This document shows positions 11,363 through 24,600 of a stretch of 64,000 nucleotides of DNA, one piece after another (within the stretch, counting starts at the first letter, position 1; every line of letters starts with the position of its first letter). The stretch is from Lytechinus pictus (lineage: Eukaryota > Echinodermata > Echinoidea > Temnopleuroida > Toxopneustidae): assembly GCF_037042905.1 (NCBI RefSeq), contig NC_087251.1, forward strand, positions 49,233,373 to 49,297,372, written 5' to 3'. A model generated the notes under the pieces. That model was not told where the DNA came from and searched no databases. It saw only the letters and a list, made by a program, of their open reading frames with translations. Position numbers and translations under genes: made by a program.

Positions 11363-12032
11363 GACTCGAATTATTTATGAAAAAATGTATGATCAGGGTC
11401 CTGTACCATTATTTTAAAAAATATTAAACACTTATTCTTTTCACTAAATGGCTTATAAAAATTAAAAGATGGAGACAACAAAATGCCTTGCAATATACTG
11501 CCGAACGACATAACAATGTATTAAAAAAAAAAATATTCCCAATACCATTATGTAATTTTAGGCCTCCAAACATATTTGTGCGGGCGAGCGGGAGGGGCTC
11601 GCGAACAAAATAATGTTTGGCGTTTGCCGAGTTTTATGTTATAGCGTTTAAAGTTGGATCATGATTGGATTAACTATTTCGTATTTGCTATATATTATAT
11701 ATATAGGTCAATTCCATAAAATGATCAACCATTTTGTACGTCCGACCCCCATTTTTCTCAAGTATTACGTCACTTCATAAACTGACCAAGTCATGTTCCC
11801 TTGAGAACATCACAGACTGTCAAAAGAACAAGAAATTAGAGACAGAAAATTTCATGAAGGAATTGGCTGATTTACCTTGCAGAAAAAAAATTAAATTGCT
11901 AATTTACGTCGCTGTCTCTCGTACAATGAAATGTCAGTATAAATACGTGAGCCTAATAGCTAATAACAAAATATGTAAGAAATATTAATGTCGATTGTTT
12001 TGAAGTATAAAACAAGGCATAAGCGATTTTGT
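11363..12032. other. Intergenic, nothing recognised
   Basis: AT-rich sequence with an 84-codon + strand frame (11734-11988) lacking any recognised motif. No RNA or repeat signature. Confidence 0.4.
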
Positions 12033-12292
12033 GTCTCGCCCACTTATGAAATAACCAGAAATATCGTGATTTGCGAGGGCTTGCAACAGAATTGTATCGA
12101 AAGTTCATTGTGAAATTACTGGGATGGAATAACACTTGTCATAAGAGTCTTGCACGTTAACTTTAATGTTGACCTCAAAATGAACTTTGACCATACCATG
12201 TGACCTACTAACACAATGAAAAGTGATTTACGGTTGCAGAGTTATGTGTCATAAGAGAGTATTGCAAGAAAACATTAACGTTGACCTGAAAA

Positions 12293-12776
12293 TGACCTTT
12301 GACCTTACTATGTGATCTGCGACTGCAGCATGACACGCAGGTCCCGAACTACATCGATACTCCAAGTTTGGGTGAAAAGTGACTTGCAGTTGCGGAATTA
12401 GGTATCATAAGATAGTCTTGCATGTAACCTTTAACGTTGACCTGAAAATGACCTTTGACCTTACCATGTGACCTCCGACTGCAGCATAAAGTGCAAGTCT
12501 CCCAATTCCATTTACCATCCAAGTTTGGTTGAAAAGTGACTTACGGTTGCGGAGTTAGGTGTCATAAGAGAGTCTTGCATGTAAACTGTAACGTTGACCT
12601 GAAAACGACCTTTGACCTTACCATGTGACCTCCGACTGCAGCCTAACATGCAGGTCTCCCAAGTCCTTCTACCATTCAAATTTTGGTTGAAAAGTGACTT
12701 ACGGTTGCGGAGTTAGGTGTCATAAGAGAGTCTTGCATGTAAACTTTAACGTTGACCTGTAAATGACCTTTGACCT
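12293..12776 (-). promoter_or_regulatory. Array of DR1 nuclear-receptor sites carried by the element
   Basis: TGACCTTTGACCT, the reverse of AGGTCA-A-AGGTCA, is perfect at 12293-12305, 12449-12461 and 12764-12776. It has one mismatch at 12606-12618. Each monomer also carries TGACCTGAAAATGACC and GTGACCT half sites close by. DR1 is the established site for HNF4, COUP-TF and RXR dimers. Whether these copies are bound is unknown. Confidence 0.55.
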
Positions 12777-12805
12777 TACCATGTGACCTCCGAAGGCAGC
12801 ATATT

Positions 12806-13011
12806 AGGGAGGCGCGATAGCTCAGTCGGTAGAGCGGGGGTTTCGGATTCCGGTGACCCGGGTTCGATTCCCAAGTGGTGCGCTAGTGCCCTTTGGTAAG
12901 GCATTTATCCTCATTACCAGGTCCCTCGGAGAGGACCTTAAGCCGTTGGTCCCCTGGTTGCTTGCTCACAGGCATTCGTGCTTTCTTAGCAGTCAGGTAA
13001 AACAACCTCGG
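12806..13011 (+). mobile_element. tRNA-derived SINE nested in the GTCTCGCCCAC element
   Basis: The head GGCGCGATAGCTCAGTCGGT then AGAGC is a textbook A box/D arm, followed by GGGTTCGATTCCC as B box. The tail AAGGCATTTATCCTCATTAC then CAGGTCCCTCGGAGAGGACC is typical of invertebrate tRNA SINEs. The uninterrupted host unit reads GCAGCATAACATGCAGGT. Here GCAGCATAT is separated from TATAACATGCAGGT by the insert, which gives a precise empty site and a short ATA(T)-like duplication. The anticodon stem is degenerate, so it is not a functional tRNA. Confidence 0.85.
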
Positions 13012-13169
13012 TATAACATGCAGGTCCCCCAAGTTCATCTACCATCCAAGTTTGGTTGAAAAGTTACTTACGGTTGCGGAGTTATGTGTCATAAGGTTTG
13101 TGACGGACGGACGACGGACGACTTTTGGATCCCTAATAAAGTCTCGCCTTCACCTCTGGTGGGCGAGAC

Positions 13170-15010
13170 AAAAAGGGTATATCATAATGCATATCAATCT
13201 CGAAAACTTTTACATGCGATCTGTTGCCCCCCCCCCCCAAAAAAAAAAAAAGATATTGCAAAAAAGTCAAAAGAGGACATATTTCGCCAAAAAGGGATCT
13301 CCATCTTTAAGTATTTTCCAGTGGCTTTCATAAGCAGTGGCAGTTTTCATCATACACTGTGTATTTGTGATTAAGCAGGAGTATGAGGAAAGGGTGTTTT
13401 AATAAGGGCAAGACGATTATGAAAAATGTTACTTTTTCAATTGGATCATTAGACCTATAGTCATGATAGTTGAAATACTTTCTTCTTTCTCTTTGTTCCC
13501 CCTTCTTTACCCCCTCCTCTACTTGCAAATCACATTATGGGCGCCCCCCCCCTCATGTGACGCCCCCACTGTCTAAAACCAGAACATATTTACATTGAAC
13601 TTGATCATCCATGTCACGTAATTATGAGGGTGGACGTTTTACGCTTTGGCCTTTATCAATTGTTAAGAAAATTCATCATTTTTTTTCTCTCTACATTATA
13701 TAGGCCTGCATTACACGTAGGCCTATGTAATGTATATATTATATACCACAGGCGGATCAAGGAGAAGGGGCCGAACCGTCACGGCACCCCACCCCTCTGT
13801 AGCAGTGAGAAAATGGGGTAAACGGAAAAATAAGACAAGCAAGACAAAAGAAGAAAGGGATGGAAAGGGGGAAAGAGATAATACAAATTTAAATAATTCA
13901 AATCACACAAATTCAAATATTTCAGTTCGCGCTTCGCGCTCGCATTGCCTGTTATGTATAATGAGGTACATCTTTATCATGAGGATAACATGGCGCATGA
14001 AATATTTAAGCCAATATTTTAGGCCTGTTTCAACTCGCATTTCGTGCTTAACATGCTAAATGCATAGTTATTTTGCTTAATGAGATATGCACTTTCCCCT
14101 GTTCAAGATTACAAGAAAATAAAATTGCGCGTTTATATATTTAGAATATAAAAAGAAATTCATCTGACGCTTCAATCTCATTATTTTAAGTAAGATGTTT
14201 ACTCTGAAACATCTCAGCTCGCTCTTGATTCAGAGTGTTCATTTTCACGTAAGTAAATGAATAATTTCAGCTCGCAATTTGCTCTCACATTTTTAAGCTA
14301 TACACCATGTTCATGATAAAGAGTGCTTAGAATGTATCGCGGTCGCTTTATTTTACCCCAATAAAATCCGATAGCTTTTGGCTTTTCCGATCGGGAATAT
14401 GAATGAAATTTCTTTCTGCCCCCCCCCCCCCCCACTAATTGGACAATGCTGAATCCATGAAGGTCCATAACATTATCCTCCTTCGCGGCTAAGCGCTATC
14501 CCCGGAATATATCCATTTATAAGATCGCATATAATAAAAAAGTCTGATAACGGAAAAAACTTAGAAAGAGAGAGACCCCCCAAATAAATAAAATAAAACA
14601 AAAATAAGGAAATTGAAATATTTTTGCTTCTGATATTCACACATCCCATGCATATAGGCATTATCTAGCTTTGTAAGCTTGCAGAAAATATTCTGGGGTC
14701 GCTTACCTTGAAAAAGTTCCTAGTTAGAGTGTTAGAATCTCGGATCACGATTCAATTGATGTGTGAACTATTATCCAATGAAATAACATTAAGATGTGTA
14801 TTATGGTTGTACATCTTTTGAAATGGAAGATAATTTTCCCTTTCCATTCGGCGAAAGTGCTTCGTGTTGCGCGAGCAGAATTAATAATCGCGTTAAAATT
14901 TAATAAGAAATCCCAGGCGTGGATTAATTTGGCTGTGGAATGGATGAATCCGAGCTCTGGAAAACTCCTTTGTGTGTCAGTAATTTCTGAGCAATGCGAA
15001 TGAAGATCCA
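13170..15010. other. Upstream region with decayed repeats
   Basis: C-run/A-run block at about 13225-13260. A decayed dispersed repeat at about 13745-14450 starts CAGGCGGATCAAGG, contains TTCGCGCTTCGCGCTCGC and related AGCTCGC motifs, and ends at a 14-base C run (14420-14433). Nothing else recognised. The sequence from about 14750 becomes less repetitive as it nears the Meis promoter. Confidence 0.45.
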
Positions 15011-15025
15011 CTGATCCGTCACAGA

Positions 15026-15038
15026 GTGTCATGGCAAC
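15026..15038 (-). promoter_or_regulatory. X-box-like (RFX) motif
   Basis: GTGTCATGGCAAC, read on the minus strand as GTTGCCATGACAC, has one perfect RFX half site (GTTGCC), a 2-base spacer and an imperfect second half. RFX and PBX/MEIS sites next to each other are a plausible promoter module, but this is inferred from motifs only. Confidence 0.3.
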
Positions 15039-15044
15039 TCAGTA

Positions 15045-15054
15045 TGATTGACGG
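15045..15054 (+). promoter_or_regulatory. PBX-MEIS-type composite site
   Basis: TGATTGACGG differs at one base from the composite decamer TGATTGACAG bound by PBX with MEIS or PREP. It lies about 600 bases upstream of the Meis ATG and 7 bases after an X-box-like motif, which makes autoregulation conceivable. A single ten-base match is weak evidence. Confidence 0.35.
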
Positions 15055-15650
15055 GCGCAAGGGGAGAAAGCCTTCCACACTCGTAATCTTTGGGAGAGCG
15101 TTTATTCGTGCGAACGGTACGCTCAGAGTACCCCGCCGCTAAGCTCCGGCTAAGCTGAAACTAACCTTACCGTTATATTCAATGCGAGGGAGACACCAAT
15201 CATTTTTTTTCTCTTCCCCTCTCTCTCTCACTCCTTTCTCCTCTCGTTTCCCCGATCAAGTAGGCCGCTGCATGCAAGTGCTGTTCATCAGAGAGAAACG
15301 AGCCATTCATTAGTTCAGCTCGCGAGACCCCGGGTCGTGTGGATGCTTTTACTCGAACCAGCTTTATACCGAGGAGGGGAAAGTGTGACGAAGAAGGAAA
15401 AAAATCTGACCACTTTTCACGTCTAGCTTGCTACCTTGCAGGCCTGCCGATGTGATATGTAGCAGCGGTCAAAACCCCGGATTTGACAGGCCAAGGAATA
15501 ACCATTAGTAGTTTTGTGACACTCCATCTCGACGAAAATCCTTGGATGTCTCGGACTTTGTTTTTATTTGTGGATCATTTTCTCTACACATTTATTGGAC
15601 TAATTTAGCGAAATATTTTCATCAAGAGTTAGCGAAGATAAATTTGCGAC

Positions 15651-15662
15651 ATGGCACAGAGG
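15651..15662 (+). CDS. meis: Meis coding exon 1 (MAQR)
   Basis: Four codons, M-A-Q-R, then a GTGTGT donor. The start context GCGAC-ATG-G has G at +4. The four-residue first coding exon ending after MAQR is the same arrangement as in vertebrate Meis genes, whose proteins begin MAQRYDDLPHYG. Phase 0 at the 3' end. The exon continues upstream as 5' UTR of unknown length. The donor is weaker than the other five, so a one-base alternative junction cannot be excluded, but only this junction keeps the frame with exon 2. Confidence 0.88.
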
Positions 15663-18600
15663 GTGTGTTTTTATTTTCATTTTCTAATTGTTAATAATGT
15701 GTATATTTCATTTCTGACTTGGTAACATTTACAATACCGTCATCCTTCTCTTCATCCTTTTTTTTTTTGTTGGAGTCGCTACCACTTTTGTCCCCATTTT
15801 GCTCTTGATATTTTTTTTGGCGCTCTCCTAACTTTACTCCTCCCCCATTCTCTAAAGATCCAAACCGGTGAGTTTCAAATAATGATAAATTTACCACAAA
15901 GATATCTTCAATTTTCAAATTAATTATGCCTTTTCTTCTTTTTCATTGCAGGGTTACGATGATGGTTTGCCGCACTATGGTTCTTTAGATGCTTCGTCTA
16001 CCTCCATGTACGAGGCCCATGCTCCTCGGTCGGCCGTTCACTACTCACAAGCATACGCTCAACCTCACATGAACCACGCACCTTCAGTCGCACATCCACA
16101 ATTTTACCCCGGACATACACCTTCAAATGTCATCACTCCATCGGTCACGCAAAGTGTCACAGATATTCACAAAAGGGACAAAGATGCAATTTACGGGTAC
16201 ATCATTGTTTTATCCATCTGATGTAGCGAGAAAATAGAATTTAAAGCCTTATTATTCCCCCTTCACCACTCTCGAAAGGAAGAAAAAAAAAATCTGTTGG
16301 GATTGGTTTTCATTACTTCCTGCTAGATGCAATATCGCTACCGGAGAAGTTTCGGTTGACAATTGTTGATTTTGAATGTGGAAAACAAAGATTTATTTTA
16401 TCATGTTGATACTCACGAAAACACGTGTAACTCTTGCTTTACCCCAAACAGTTATAAACATACCTTATACCGCATTGCCTTTGTCTAGATAATACAGTTA
16501 TATTGAAATTAGCGCCGTCCTGCCCCACCGGAAAACTTCATAAAATGGGCGACAGGTTGCGTTGGAGCGCATCGTGAAATTGATTTTTTTCGGAAAGAGT
16601 TTCACAACATGCACCTCTTCCACGCATTATCTGGCCTGAATCATTTTCAAATATTCAATTATCTTTACAAATGCATCCTTCCATCCTGAAATAAGATTGT
16701 ATGGTTGGTAATAATCCTTTTAATTTCTTCGAAGAATGAGTCAAAATAGCTCACGGAATTACTCGTTATTGGTAAACCGAATTCGAGTTTGTCATAAGAT
16801 ACGGCAGTTCGACGGGTAAAGAGTAAATCCCTATGGTTTGGGGGAAATCGGGGGGAGCTTTCGGATTTAAGTAGGCTGTGTTTCCTAATCAAAACACTGC
16901 CTTAAAATATTCCTAAATGCAAACTATCTTCCACATTTTACTTTCATTTCCCCCGAATGCTAAGCCACTGAAAATCCGCTAAACGGGGCAATGAAGTAAG
17001 CTGAAGATGGTTGTTTTATTTTTGTCCACAGGCACCCGCTATTCCCACTGCTCGCACTAATATTCGAGAAGTGCGAGCTAGCGACATGTACCCCGAGAGA
17101 GCCCGGAGTGGCGGGCGGCGATGTGTGCTCGTCGGAGTCGTTCAACGAAGACATAGCCGTTTTTGCGAAACAGGTACACGAGGTGAAGAGGCAACGGGTT
17201 TTTTTACAATTCATCTATGTTTCCTCTTGTTTGAAGCTGTGAAGTATATGTCTAGACCTTTCTATATATTTTTGCATTAGTTGATTTTGTGATGATTGAA
17301 TACTGAAAGTTACTAACCGATGCTTGAATGCTCAGTATTACCACTTCTACCAGTTTACCGGCCAATTTAACTCCAGTCTTGTAACTGCCCCGTTTTATCT
17401 GGAACAACACCAAAACAACATGAATTTTGAATTTTCTTTATTCTTCGCTATTAAATATGATTCATTCATAATTTTGCCTGTGCTGACCCAAGCTTTTGTG
17501 TTATACCTGTCAGGATTAGAAAGTCAGATTTGCAAGGGTTTATAAAGTTATTGTTGATGTTATACAAAGAGAACAAAATGTATCTTTTTCGGCACAGATG
17601 TTATTAAATTATCATCTGAATTATCCCTTTTTGAATAGATAACTTTTATCATAAATTGTCTATTTTTCTAAATAATATGATCAGTTTTGTTAGTGTTCAG
17701 TATAATTTTGACTTCTCAATATTGGTTCAATGTGCAGTTCCTTTCTGTATTTCCAAATTGTCTCTGTTTTCCCAATTTAATGTAGTAACATCTTATTGAA
17801 TTTTAAAAAACATCCACATCCTATGCAGCCCCACGATGAATCCAATTGCATGATGAGGCAAAGGCCCATTTCTGTTGCATGTGCTGCTATTTATTGCGCC
17901 TGTGCCATTTCAATTCACTCGTCTGATTGACAGAATGACCGGTGATATGAGCTTTAAGCCGTTTGGTCGGCTAGAAAATGGCAGTGGCATGATATTTCTG
18001 TAATCCAGCCCATCTCTTCTGGCTTTTGTCAAATGCTTTCCAATGTCTTCAATCAAGAAGGGAATCTCAGTTACCAAGGCAATTTTGATGATACACTGAA
18101 AACAAGCGCCACTCTCCCCTGTATCTCTTTCAAACATTCCCATTTTATATAGTTTAAACCTCTGTTCCATTTTCCCTATTTCATGTTACAATCTCTGGAA
18201 TTTTATTTGAGCACAAGGTATTGTTGATTGGTTTCAGTTCATCCTAGATGATGTTATTTTAGTTTAGAAGCAGTAGAGTGAAACATATTGTCCCTTGCCA
18301 GAAGCTCAATTTGCCCAGATAAATTCCTGATTTAAGTATTGAAAAAGCCCCAGATATATTTACAAAGTGATTTGTTATTTAATTGGATGTTCTATACCCT
18401 CTCCTTGCTGTAAAGAAGTTATTGAAACATAATTCGCACGAGTATGTAATGCCTTTTAAGAAAATGTGTTAGTGTGATTGCATTATGGTATCAAAATTTT
18501 GTAATGTCCCAAATTATGCATGCCTTAACCCTGTGAATCTTTGAATTCTTGCAGCTAGATAGAAACATGTTTAATTACCAGGTATTGAAAATATTTTATC

Positions 18601-21600
18601 AAAAATTATGCTCTGATGTATTTCAAAGTATTATTGCTACAATAAGATAAATATTCATCACAGTACATGATGATGATAGAATTGAGTTGAATGAATTAAA
18701 AATTGAAAATAAAAACGATTAACCACAATATAAGAGAAAAGAATCGTAGCACACATGTATGAATAAGTTGCAGAACTTGAATTAAGACTTAAATGTCTTT
18801 GTCAAACGTGTTCTAATTGTTTGATGAATAGATGACACAACCATTTTTGGCAGTACGACCCTTGCTGCAATAAATTATTTACTAGCTGTGTGCATTTTCA
18901 TCATAATGCCTTGCATCTGTACAGAGCTTCTATGGCTACATACATAGACTAGTACCACAAACATTTTGGTAGCATATCAACTCCAAGACACTGACTATAC
19001 AATGCAGCCAGATTCAAACTCAAAGATAATGAGCATCAAATCTTTATTCTTTGTTGTTTGTAATCTTTTGTGATAATCTGGTTGATATAATATTTGCCAT
19101 TCCCTTTTTTGTTTGTCGATATTTGCTAGGCAAGGGCGGATAAACAGTACTTTTCCAGTAATGAGGAACTGGATAGTTTGGTGAGTAAAGTGGATATAAT
19201 ATAATTTCATCACTTCTCCCCAGGGTGTCCTAATCATAAAATAGACTTAATGGTAGTAATTAATTCCTACAGGTTTGAGAACATTGAACTTGATAGATTC
19301 TTCTTCAATTCATAGAAAATTCTTGCAATGTAGGCCTAATCATGAAACAATTTGATTATGAAACAAAGCTGAATTCCAGGTTTCATTTTTTTCTATGAGA
19401 CGAAGATGAGGATTATAAGAAGGAAGTTTGAGAAAATTATGGAAATGACAAAAGAATAACAATGATTGAGGTTGGTGCATTATATACTCTTGTATTTGAT
19501 GTAGTTTACATTCAGTAATTATAAAGGTTCTTTTATAAGGAGTGCTTGTGGATTCAAGCCACAGTATATACATTTACATTGTAAGCATAATGCTAATGTT
19601 TTCAGGAATGTTATTTGTTTACATTTTAGGGACAGTTGCTTTCACCCAATTCTAAAATAAACTTATTTGAATAATGTATACAAATGCTTTCTGATATTTT
19701 TCATTATTGTTTTGGTGGAAGGAGGGCAGTAAAATTGAAATGGCCTTGTATCACGGGTTATTTGTGTGTCATTTTTATCAGCTATCAAAGCTAAGTATTA
19801 TAGCTGTGATTTTACATATTCATTTCAATTTAAGTCAATCCAAGTATTTATTTCCAAATTCATTAAAAAAGAGACCTATGGCTTTAAATGTAATGGATTA
19901 TAAGTGAATTTTCAAGACAAGCCCTTAAGTTCTAATTCATTTATGATTTATCAATTGATCAATTCAAGGAATTGGTAAAGTAAGACCTTATAGATTTACC
20001 AATATAAAGCAATATTATTTTTTTAATTCTTGTGTATATTTTTACTCTAATCATATTTGTAATTTATCCTGATCTGTGATATTCTCTTATAGATCACACC
20101 TGTATTGATTTGTTGACTACAGAATATTGTTATGATCATTTGTGATATATGCTGTTTTTAACTGGTAAAACTTGTGAAAGGGATGATTTCTTATTTTCTT
20201 TTATGTGATTATTCATGCAAATTGAAATTACATTAATTTTCTAAAGTCTATTTAAGTTTTACTAAAGACTGAAGATTTAATCAGGATTGACTGCTTCTTT
20301 TTTACTTCCATGTTATCATCAGATGATCCAAGCCATTCAAGTATTAAGATTTCACCTTCTGGAGCTAGAAAAGGTAAGAAAAACATATTTGTAATAATCC
20401 ATAGCAACTTCACCATGTTGAATGAACCATAATTAACTTGTACAGTTGATTAGATTTATACTTTTTGCTGCATGTCTCGAGAATACTTAATAATATTTGT
20501 AAATATTACGTGTACTTTAATATTCTATTATTGTTCAGGAGTTCAGATATAACAGTTCTTTTGCGATACTACAATGTTAAATGAATCCAGTTAATCTGTA
20601 CGGTATATGTGATTTAACCTTTTCGTTGCATGCTTTAAGACTAAAGATATTTGTATTACTATAATAATTTATTATTGCTCAGGAGTTCAGAAATTACAAT
20701 TCTTTAATTGTACAGTGTGAAATGAACCATGACTAGTTTGTATCGTCTATGACTTTTTGTTGCATGGTCGAAAACTACTTAAGATATTTGTATTATTATG
20801 AAAATCTATTATTGAAGTGTATACTTTTGTATCATATAAAATATTTTTGAAAAGTTTTTATCATTAATGAATGGAAAGAATTATAGGCAAATGTGATCTT
20901 TGCCCTTTGATTTTTACAGACCATCAGACTATTAGTTTTTTATTTTTTAGATAAAAAAGAGGATATCTTGATTGGCTTAAGTTGAAATCATTAAATTCTT
21001 TATGAGATATCAACTCCACTTCTATAAGGCTGCAATGAACCTCCCCAGCCCCCCCCCAAATATATATGTATATCATATCAAATAATAATCCATAATCATG
21101 GATGAGCTTGTCCTGTCTGCATGCTGTATTGCCGTGGATTTACAATTCTTGTTAAATAAACCTTGTATCTTCTCTAATGAAAAATGTATATAAATTTGTA
21201 CAAAATAATGCATATAACCATCTCACAATCATGGCAAATGAAGGTATAATTTAAAATAAAAAAGCATTGAAATGAAATAAACATCAGATTGAGTTTGGCA
21301 GGCTTTGGAGATGGGTTTGAGTTGCTTGTGAGAAGAGAAAATTGCAAAACCACAGATCTGTGTCTATATCCCTATTTAATTGAAATGTCATGATATCTTA
21401 TGCATCTCTCATTGATGGGCGCTTTCCTCCCAGAGTTTGTTTCAGTTCTTTGGTTTTTTTGTTTTTGTTTTTAAGCTCTGGTCATGGAAATATTGGAATT
21501 ATTCATTTCGGCCTCCTTTTGGAGGCAAGGAGAAATTTATGGTCTTGTGAGTTGGAGTCAGGAAAATTGTAAAATAAAACCCCTCTTATCTTGGACAAAG

Positions 21601-24600
21601 AGAAAGTGGATGCTTGTTGGCAGTCAAGCATTGGCAGCCTATATTAGTTCAGATTTTCTTTTTCATTTGCCAATTTGAATAACATCAAACTTTTAATTCT
21701 ACCTGGGAATATAATGCCGAATAACTTTGTAGAATGATATGGTTGATACCTGATTTCAATCTGCATATTTATAAATGTATGCCAAACTCATGATGTAATA
21801 AACATAAATCAAATACTTCCTTATTATCATTTATTGGACGTTTCCAAGATGTATTCACAAGAATTTCAATTTATATATATTTTCCATGTATTTTTTCTAT
21901 TCATAAAATTGTTTTTCTCATTTTGAAAATGTGATTTGATATTTATATTTTTTATTTTATGAATTTTTTGTAATTACATGTAGGCCTATGTGAAATACCG
22001 ATTTCCTGTGAAAGTATTATTATCAATTAGATTTTCAGAGCTGCCAAATGGTAGAATTTTTTCCTATTAGGTAGGATTTTTATTAAAGAGGATGGTGAGA
22101 CTGAATGTGATTTTCCCTTTGAAATAGGATTTTTAAACTTAAGAATGATAGTTTTTGTATGTTTTTTCAAAACTTGAAATACAAATAGGATTTTAGGCTT
22201 GAAAATATGATAAAAAGAAATAAAAGAATAGGGTTGTTTTCAATTGGGGTGGGCAGCTCTTGAAAATGGTTTAGAATTTTCTTTAAAATATCAGAATGAA
22301 GTACATTTAACTTCTGTTATGGATGAGGGGAAAACTTGCCTGTGGATGTTTATTAAATGGCTTTTTAAGAAACTTTTTATTGTTCTGATTTGTAAAGATG
22401 TTTTGTTCATTTTCATGAAAAAGTCATACAACATCATCTCAAGATGATCAAAAGGTCATTTTGAAGGCAATCCGTTTCTTATCATGACGACCTCTAGTAT
22501 TCCTCAGAATTGAGTGACAAATTAAATCATAATAAGGGAGTGATGGTACAAAAATAAACCATAGAAGATGTCAACAGAGAGAAAAAAAATTGTGGCATAA
22601 TTGTAGAAATTGCTTCAACAGTTATCTTCCATGTACAGGTCATATACACTGAAGATTAAGATGCAAGAACCCTACCTCTTTTTGTACAGTATTTGATTTG
22701 TGATATCTGTACAAGATACATGTATATGCACTCACCGTGGGGAAAGAGCATTGAGAATGGATTGGCTGTGCAGCGATTTCTAAACAAAAATGTATATCTT
22801 CTGGGATTTTAACATGTAATGGTTTAATAACAATCATACCAAATTCTGCCCAATTTAATTTCCATCTCCACTTGTTCCCCCTTATGGTGGATCTCCCCAG
22901 TGAAATAAAAACGACAAGTACCAAGAATCACATTCTCGCCTTGATTTCATTAGATCCAGTGATATGGAAAATCCTGAAATGTCTGCTTGAATTTTACGAA
23001 TCTACCTCTGTCAGCGTGCAGTCAGTTAGCCCCTAATTGAGAATACTGATAATGTCATAAAAATTGGGAAGGGAGTGAAGAAAAAGCAGGGAGGAACACC
23101 AATGCTGAGATCTTGGACTGGGGGTGTATAAACCAAGGGTGGCTACGATCCCCCATGTCTGGCTTAAGATAGTAATTAACGGAAACATGAATAGTTTCTA
23201 TTTCTCCAACTCCATTCTCCGCGTTTTAAAATCGACAAGGTATACACATAGAGATTGAAATTAGACATGTGTAACAAGTTTTCCATGGAACATTATCGGA
23301 AGTCTGCAAGGGAAGAACCTATAATTTTCAGGGTTAAAAGGGATCGTAAACAAATAATATATATTATGCAGACCATATGCTTCAGGTCAATTTGAATAAT
23401 TGTTGCTGGTTTTCAAAACTTGGGGAACATGAGACAATTCTGAATGATATTTATGACATGTGACCTTTTCTCTCTGCCTCTCTCTTTTGTAGTAATCTGA
23501 TCCATGTATTCACAATTTACAATTTTTCTGTAGGTGTCTACTAATAATAAATCTTATTATGATAGCAACAAAACAAGAACTATAAAAAAAAACTTGAGAA
23601 AGTTGTAGGTTCTAACTAATGGGGTGTTGTAAGAAACTTGTGATCAATTGCAAGTCTATTTTGTGTCCCTGAATCAATCATATGTCTGGCAATTGATTGC
23701 AAATTAGTGATTGGTAGTCTGCTCCTTGAAACAAGGAGTGTAATCTGATTTGCTACAACTGAAATTTATCTATCACTTGTAAAATTGCAATAGAATATTT
23801 GTAATTGATTGCAAATATTTTCTTCCAACACCCTCTCAGTCTTACATTAAAAAAAAAGATATGTGCTATTTGTTTTCTTAAATGAAGTTTAGATGAAAAT
23901 GGGATTGGATCTAATGTTCTTTACAAGTCTTTATAAAAAGACTTATAAAGATAAATTATTTCTTTTAGTCAAATTATATTTGCCAGAAATGAGAATGGAT
24001 TTAATAAAGTCATCAACTGAAGAAGATTTAACAGCCATTCGCAAATTATTTTATACAGAAATTATATAATGTAAATTCTTTTTGTGAAATTATATTTGTT
24101 AAAGAAATAACATCAATTAATCATTCATGAGTTTAAGGACTTAACTTCAATGATTTCCTAACTGAATTTTGTCATATTTGTCAGCTATCATTCTTATATC
24201 TCATGCTTGACATGTTTTTATTTTTTAATTTGAATTTGGAATTATGTTAACTAAATGGCTTAAATGCAATTAACAATTTGTCTAAGCTAAATTTTGAAGA
24301 ATCTTTGTATTGTATTACTGTGCAAAAATTATCACAAAGAGTTGTGTAGAAAGATGGAGAATAAATTCAACTGAGAAAGAAAAATCGTCAATATTTAGGA
24401 GTAAAAATGAAGAAGACTGTAAAAAAAGAATACATTCCATAGGATGCTCAAGGACATTGCAGCAACCACATATCCCCTGAAATGAATGAAAAGGAGACAA
24501 ACTGGCCAGAAATAATTGTGGTCGCTTTTGGTAAAATGCTAAGCGATGAGTAAGTTTTGGTGTCTAGCTGTCCGATATTGCCCAAGAATAATCCCAAATA

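Larger units (their letters stand above)
12033..13169 (+). mobile_element. GTCTCGCCCAC element, long copy, with ~158-bp monomers and nested SINE
   Basis: The 11-bp perfect inverted ends GTCTCGCCCAC (12033) and GTGGGCGAGAC (13159-13169) extend by one T/A pair. The interior is four to five tandem units of about 158 bp: CATAAGAGAGTCTTGCATGT, AACGTTGACCTGAAAATGAC, CTTTGACCTTACCATGTGAC and ACTTACGGTTGCGGAGTTA recur. A (GACG)n stretch and a small terminal hairpin lie near the right end. A SINE at 12806-13011 interrupts the last unit. A homologous copy with fewer units lies at 38615-39110 in the opposite orientation. No coding capacity, so non-autonomous. Confidence 0.85.
15020..15650 (+). promoter_or_regulatory. 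meis: Probable Meis promoter and 5' leader
   Basis: The block between the last upstream repeat and the ATG is richer in GC and CpG than its surroundings. It contains a CCAAT box (15196-15200), a pyrimidine-rich CTCTCTCT stretch (about 15210-15255), a TTTATAC TATA-like motif near 15362, and short CpG-rich patches (CTCGCGAGACCCCGGGTCG at about 15322). The transcription start cannot be fixed from sequence alone. The 5' UTR could begin anywhere from about 15250 to 15600, and an upstream non-coding exon is possible. Confidence 0.5.

Noticed and set aside
12811..12884. Functional tRNA gene with GGCGCGATAGCTCAGTCGGT head
   Set aside because: Poor anticodon stem and a SINE tail; inserted inside a transposable element.
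16665..17280. Other-frame and minus-strand frames over Meis exon 3
   Set aside because: Shadows of the GC-rich Meis exon; only the frame giving [11 protein letters not shown] joins the neighbouring exons.
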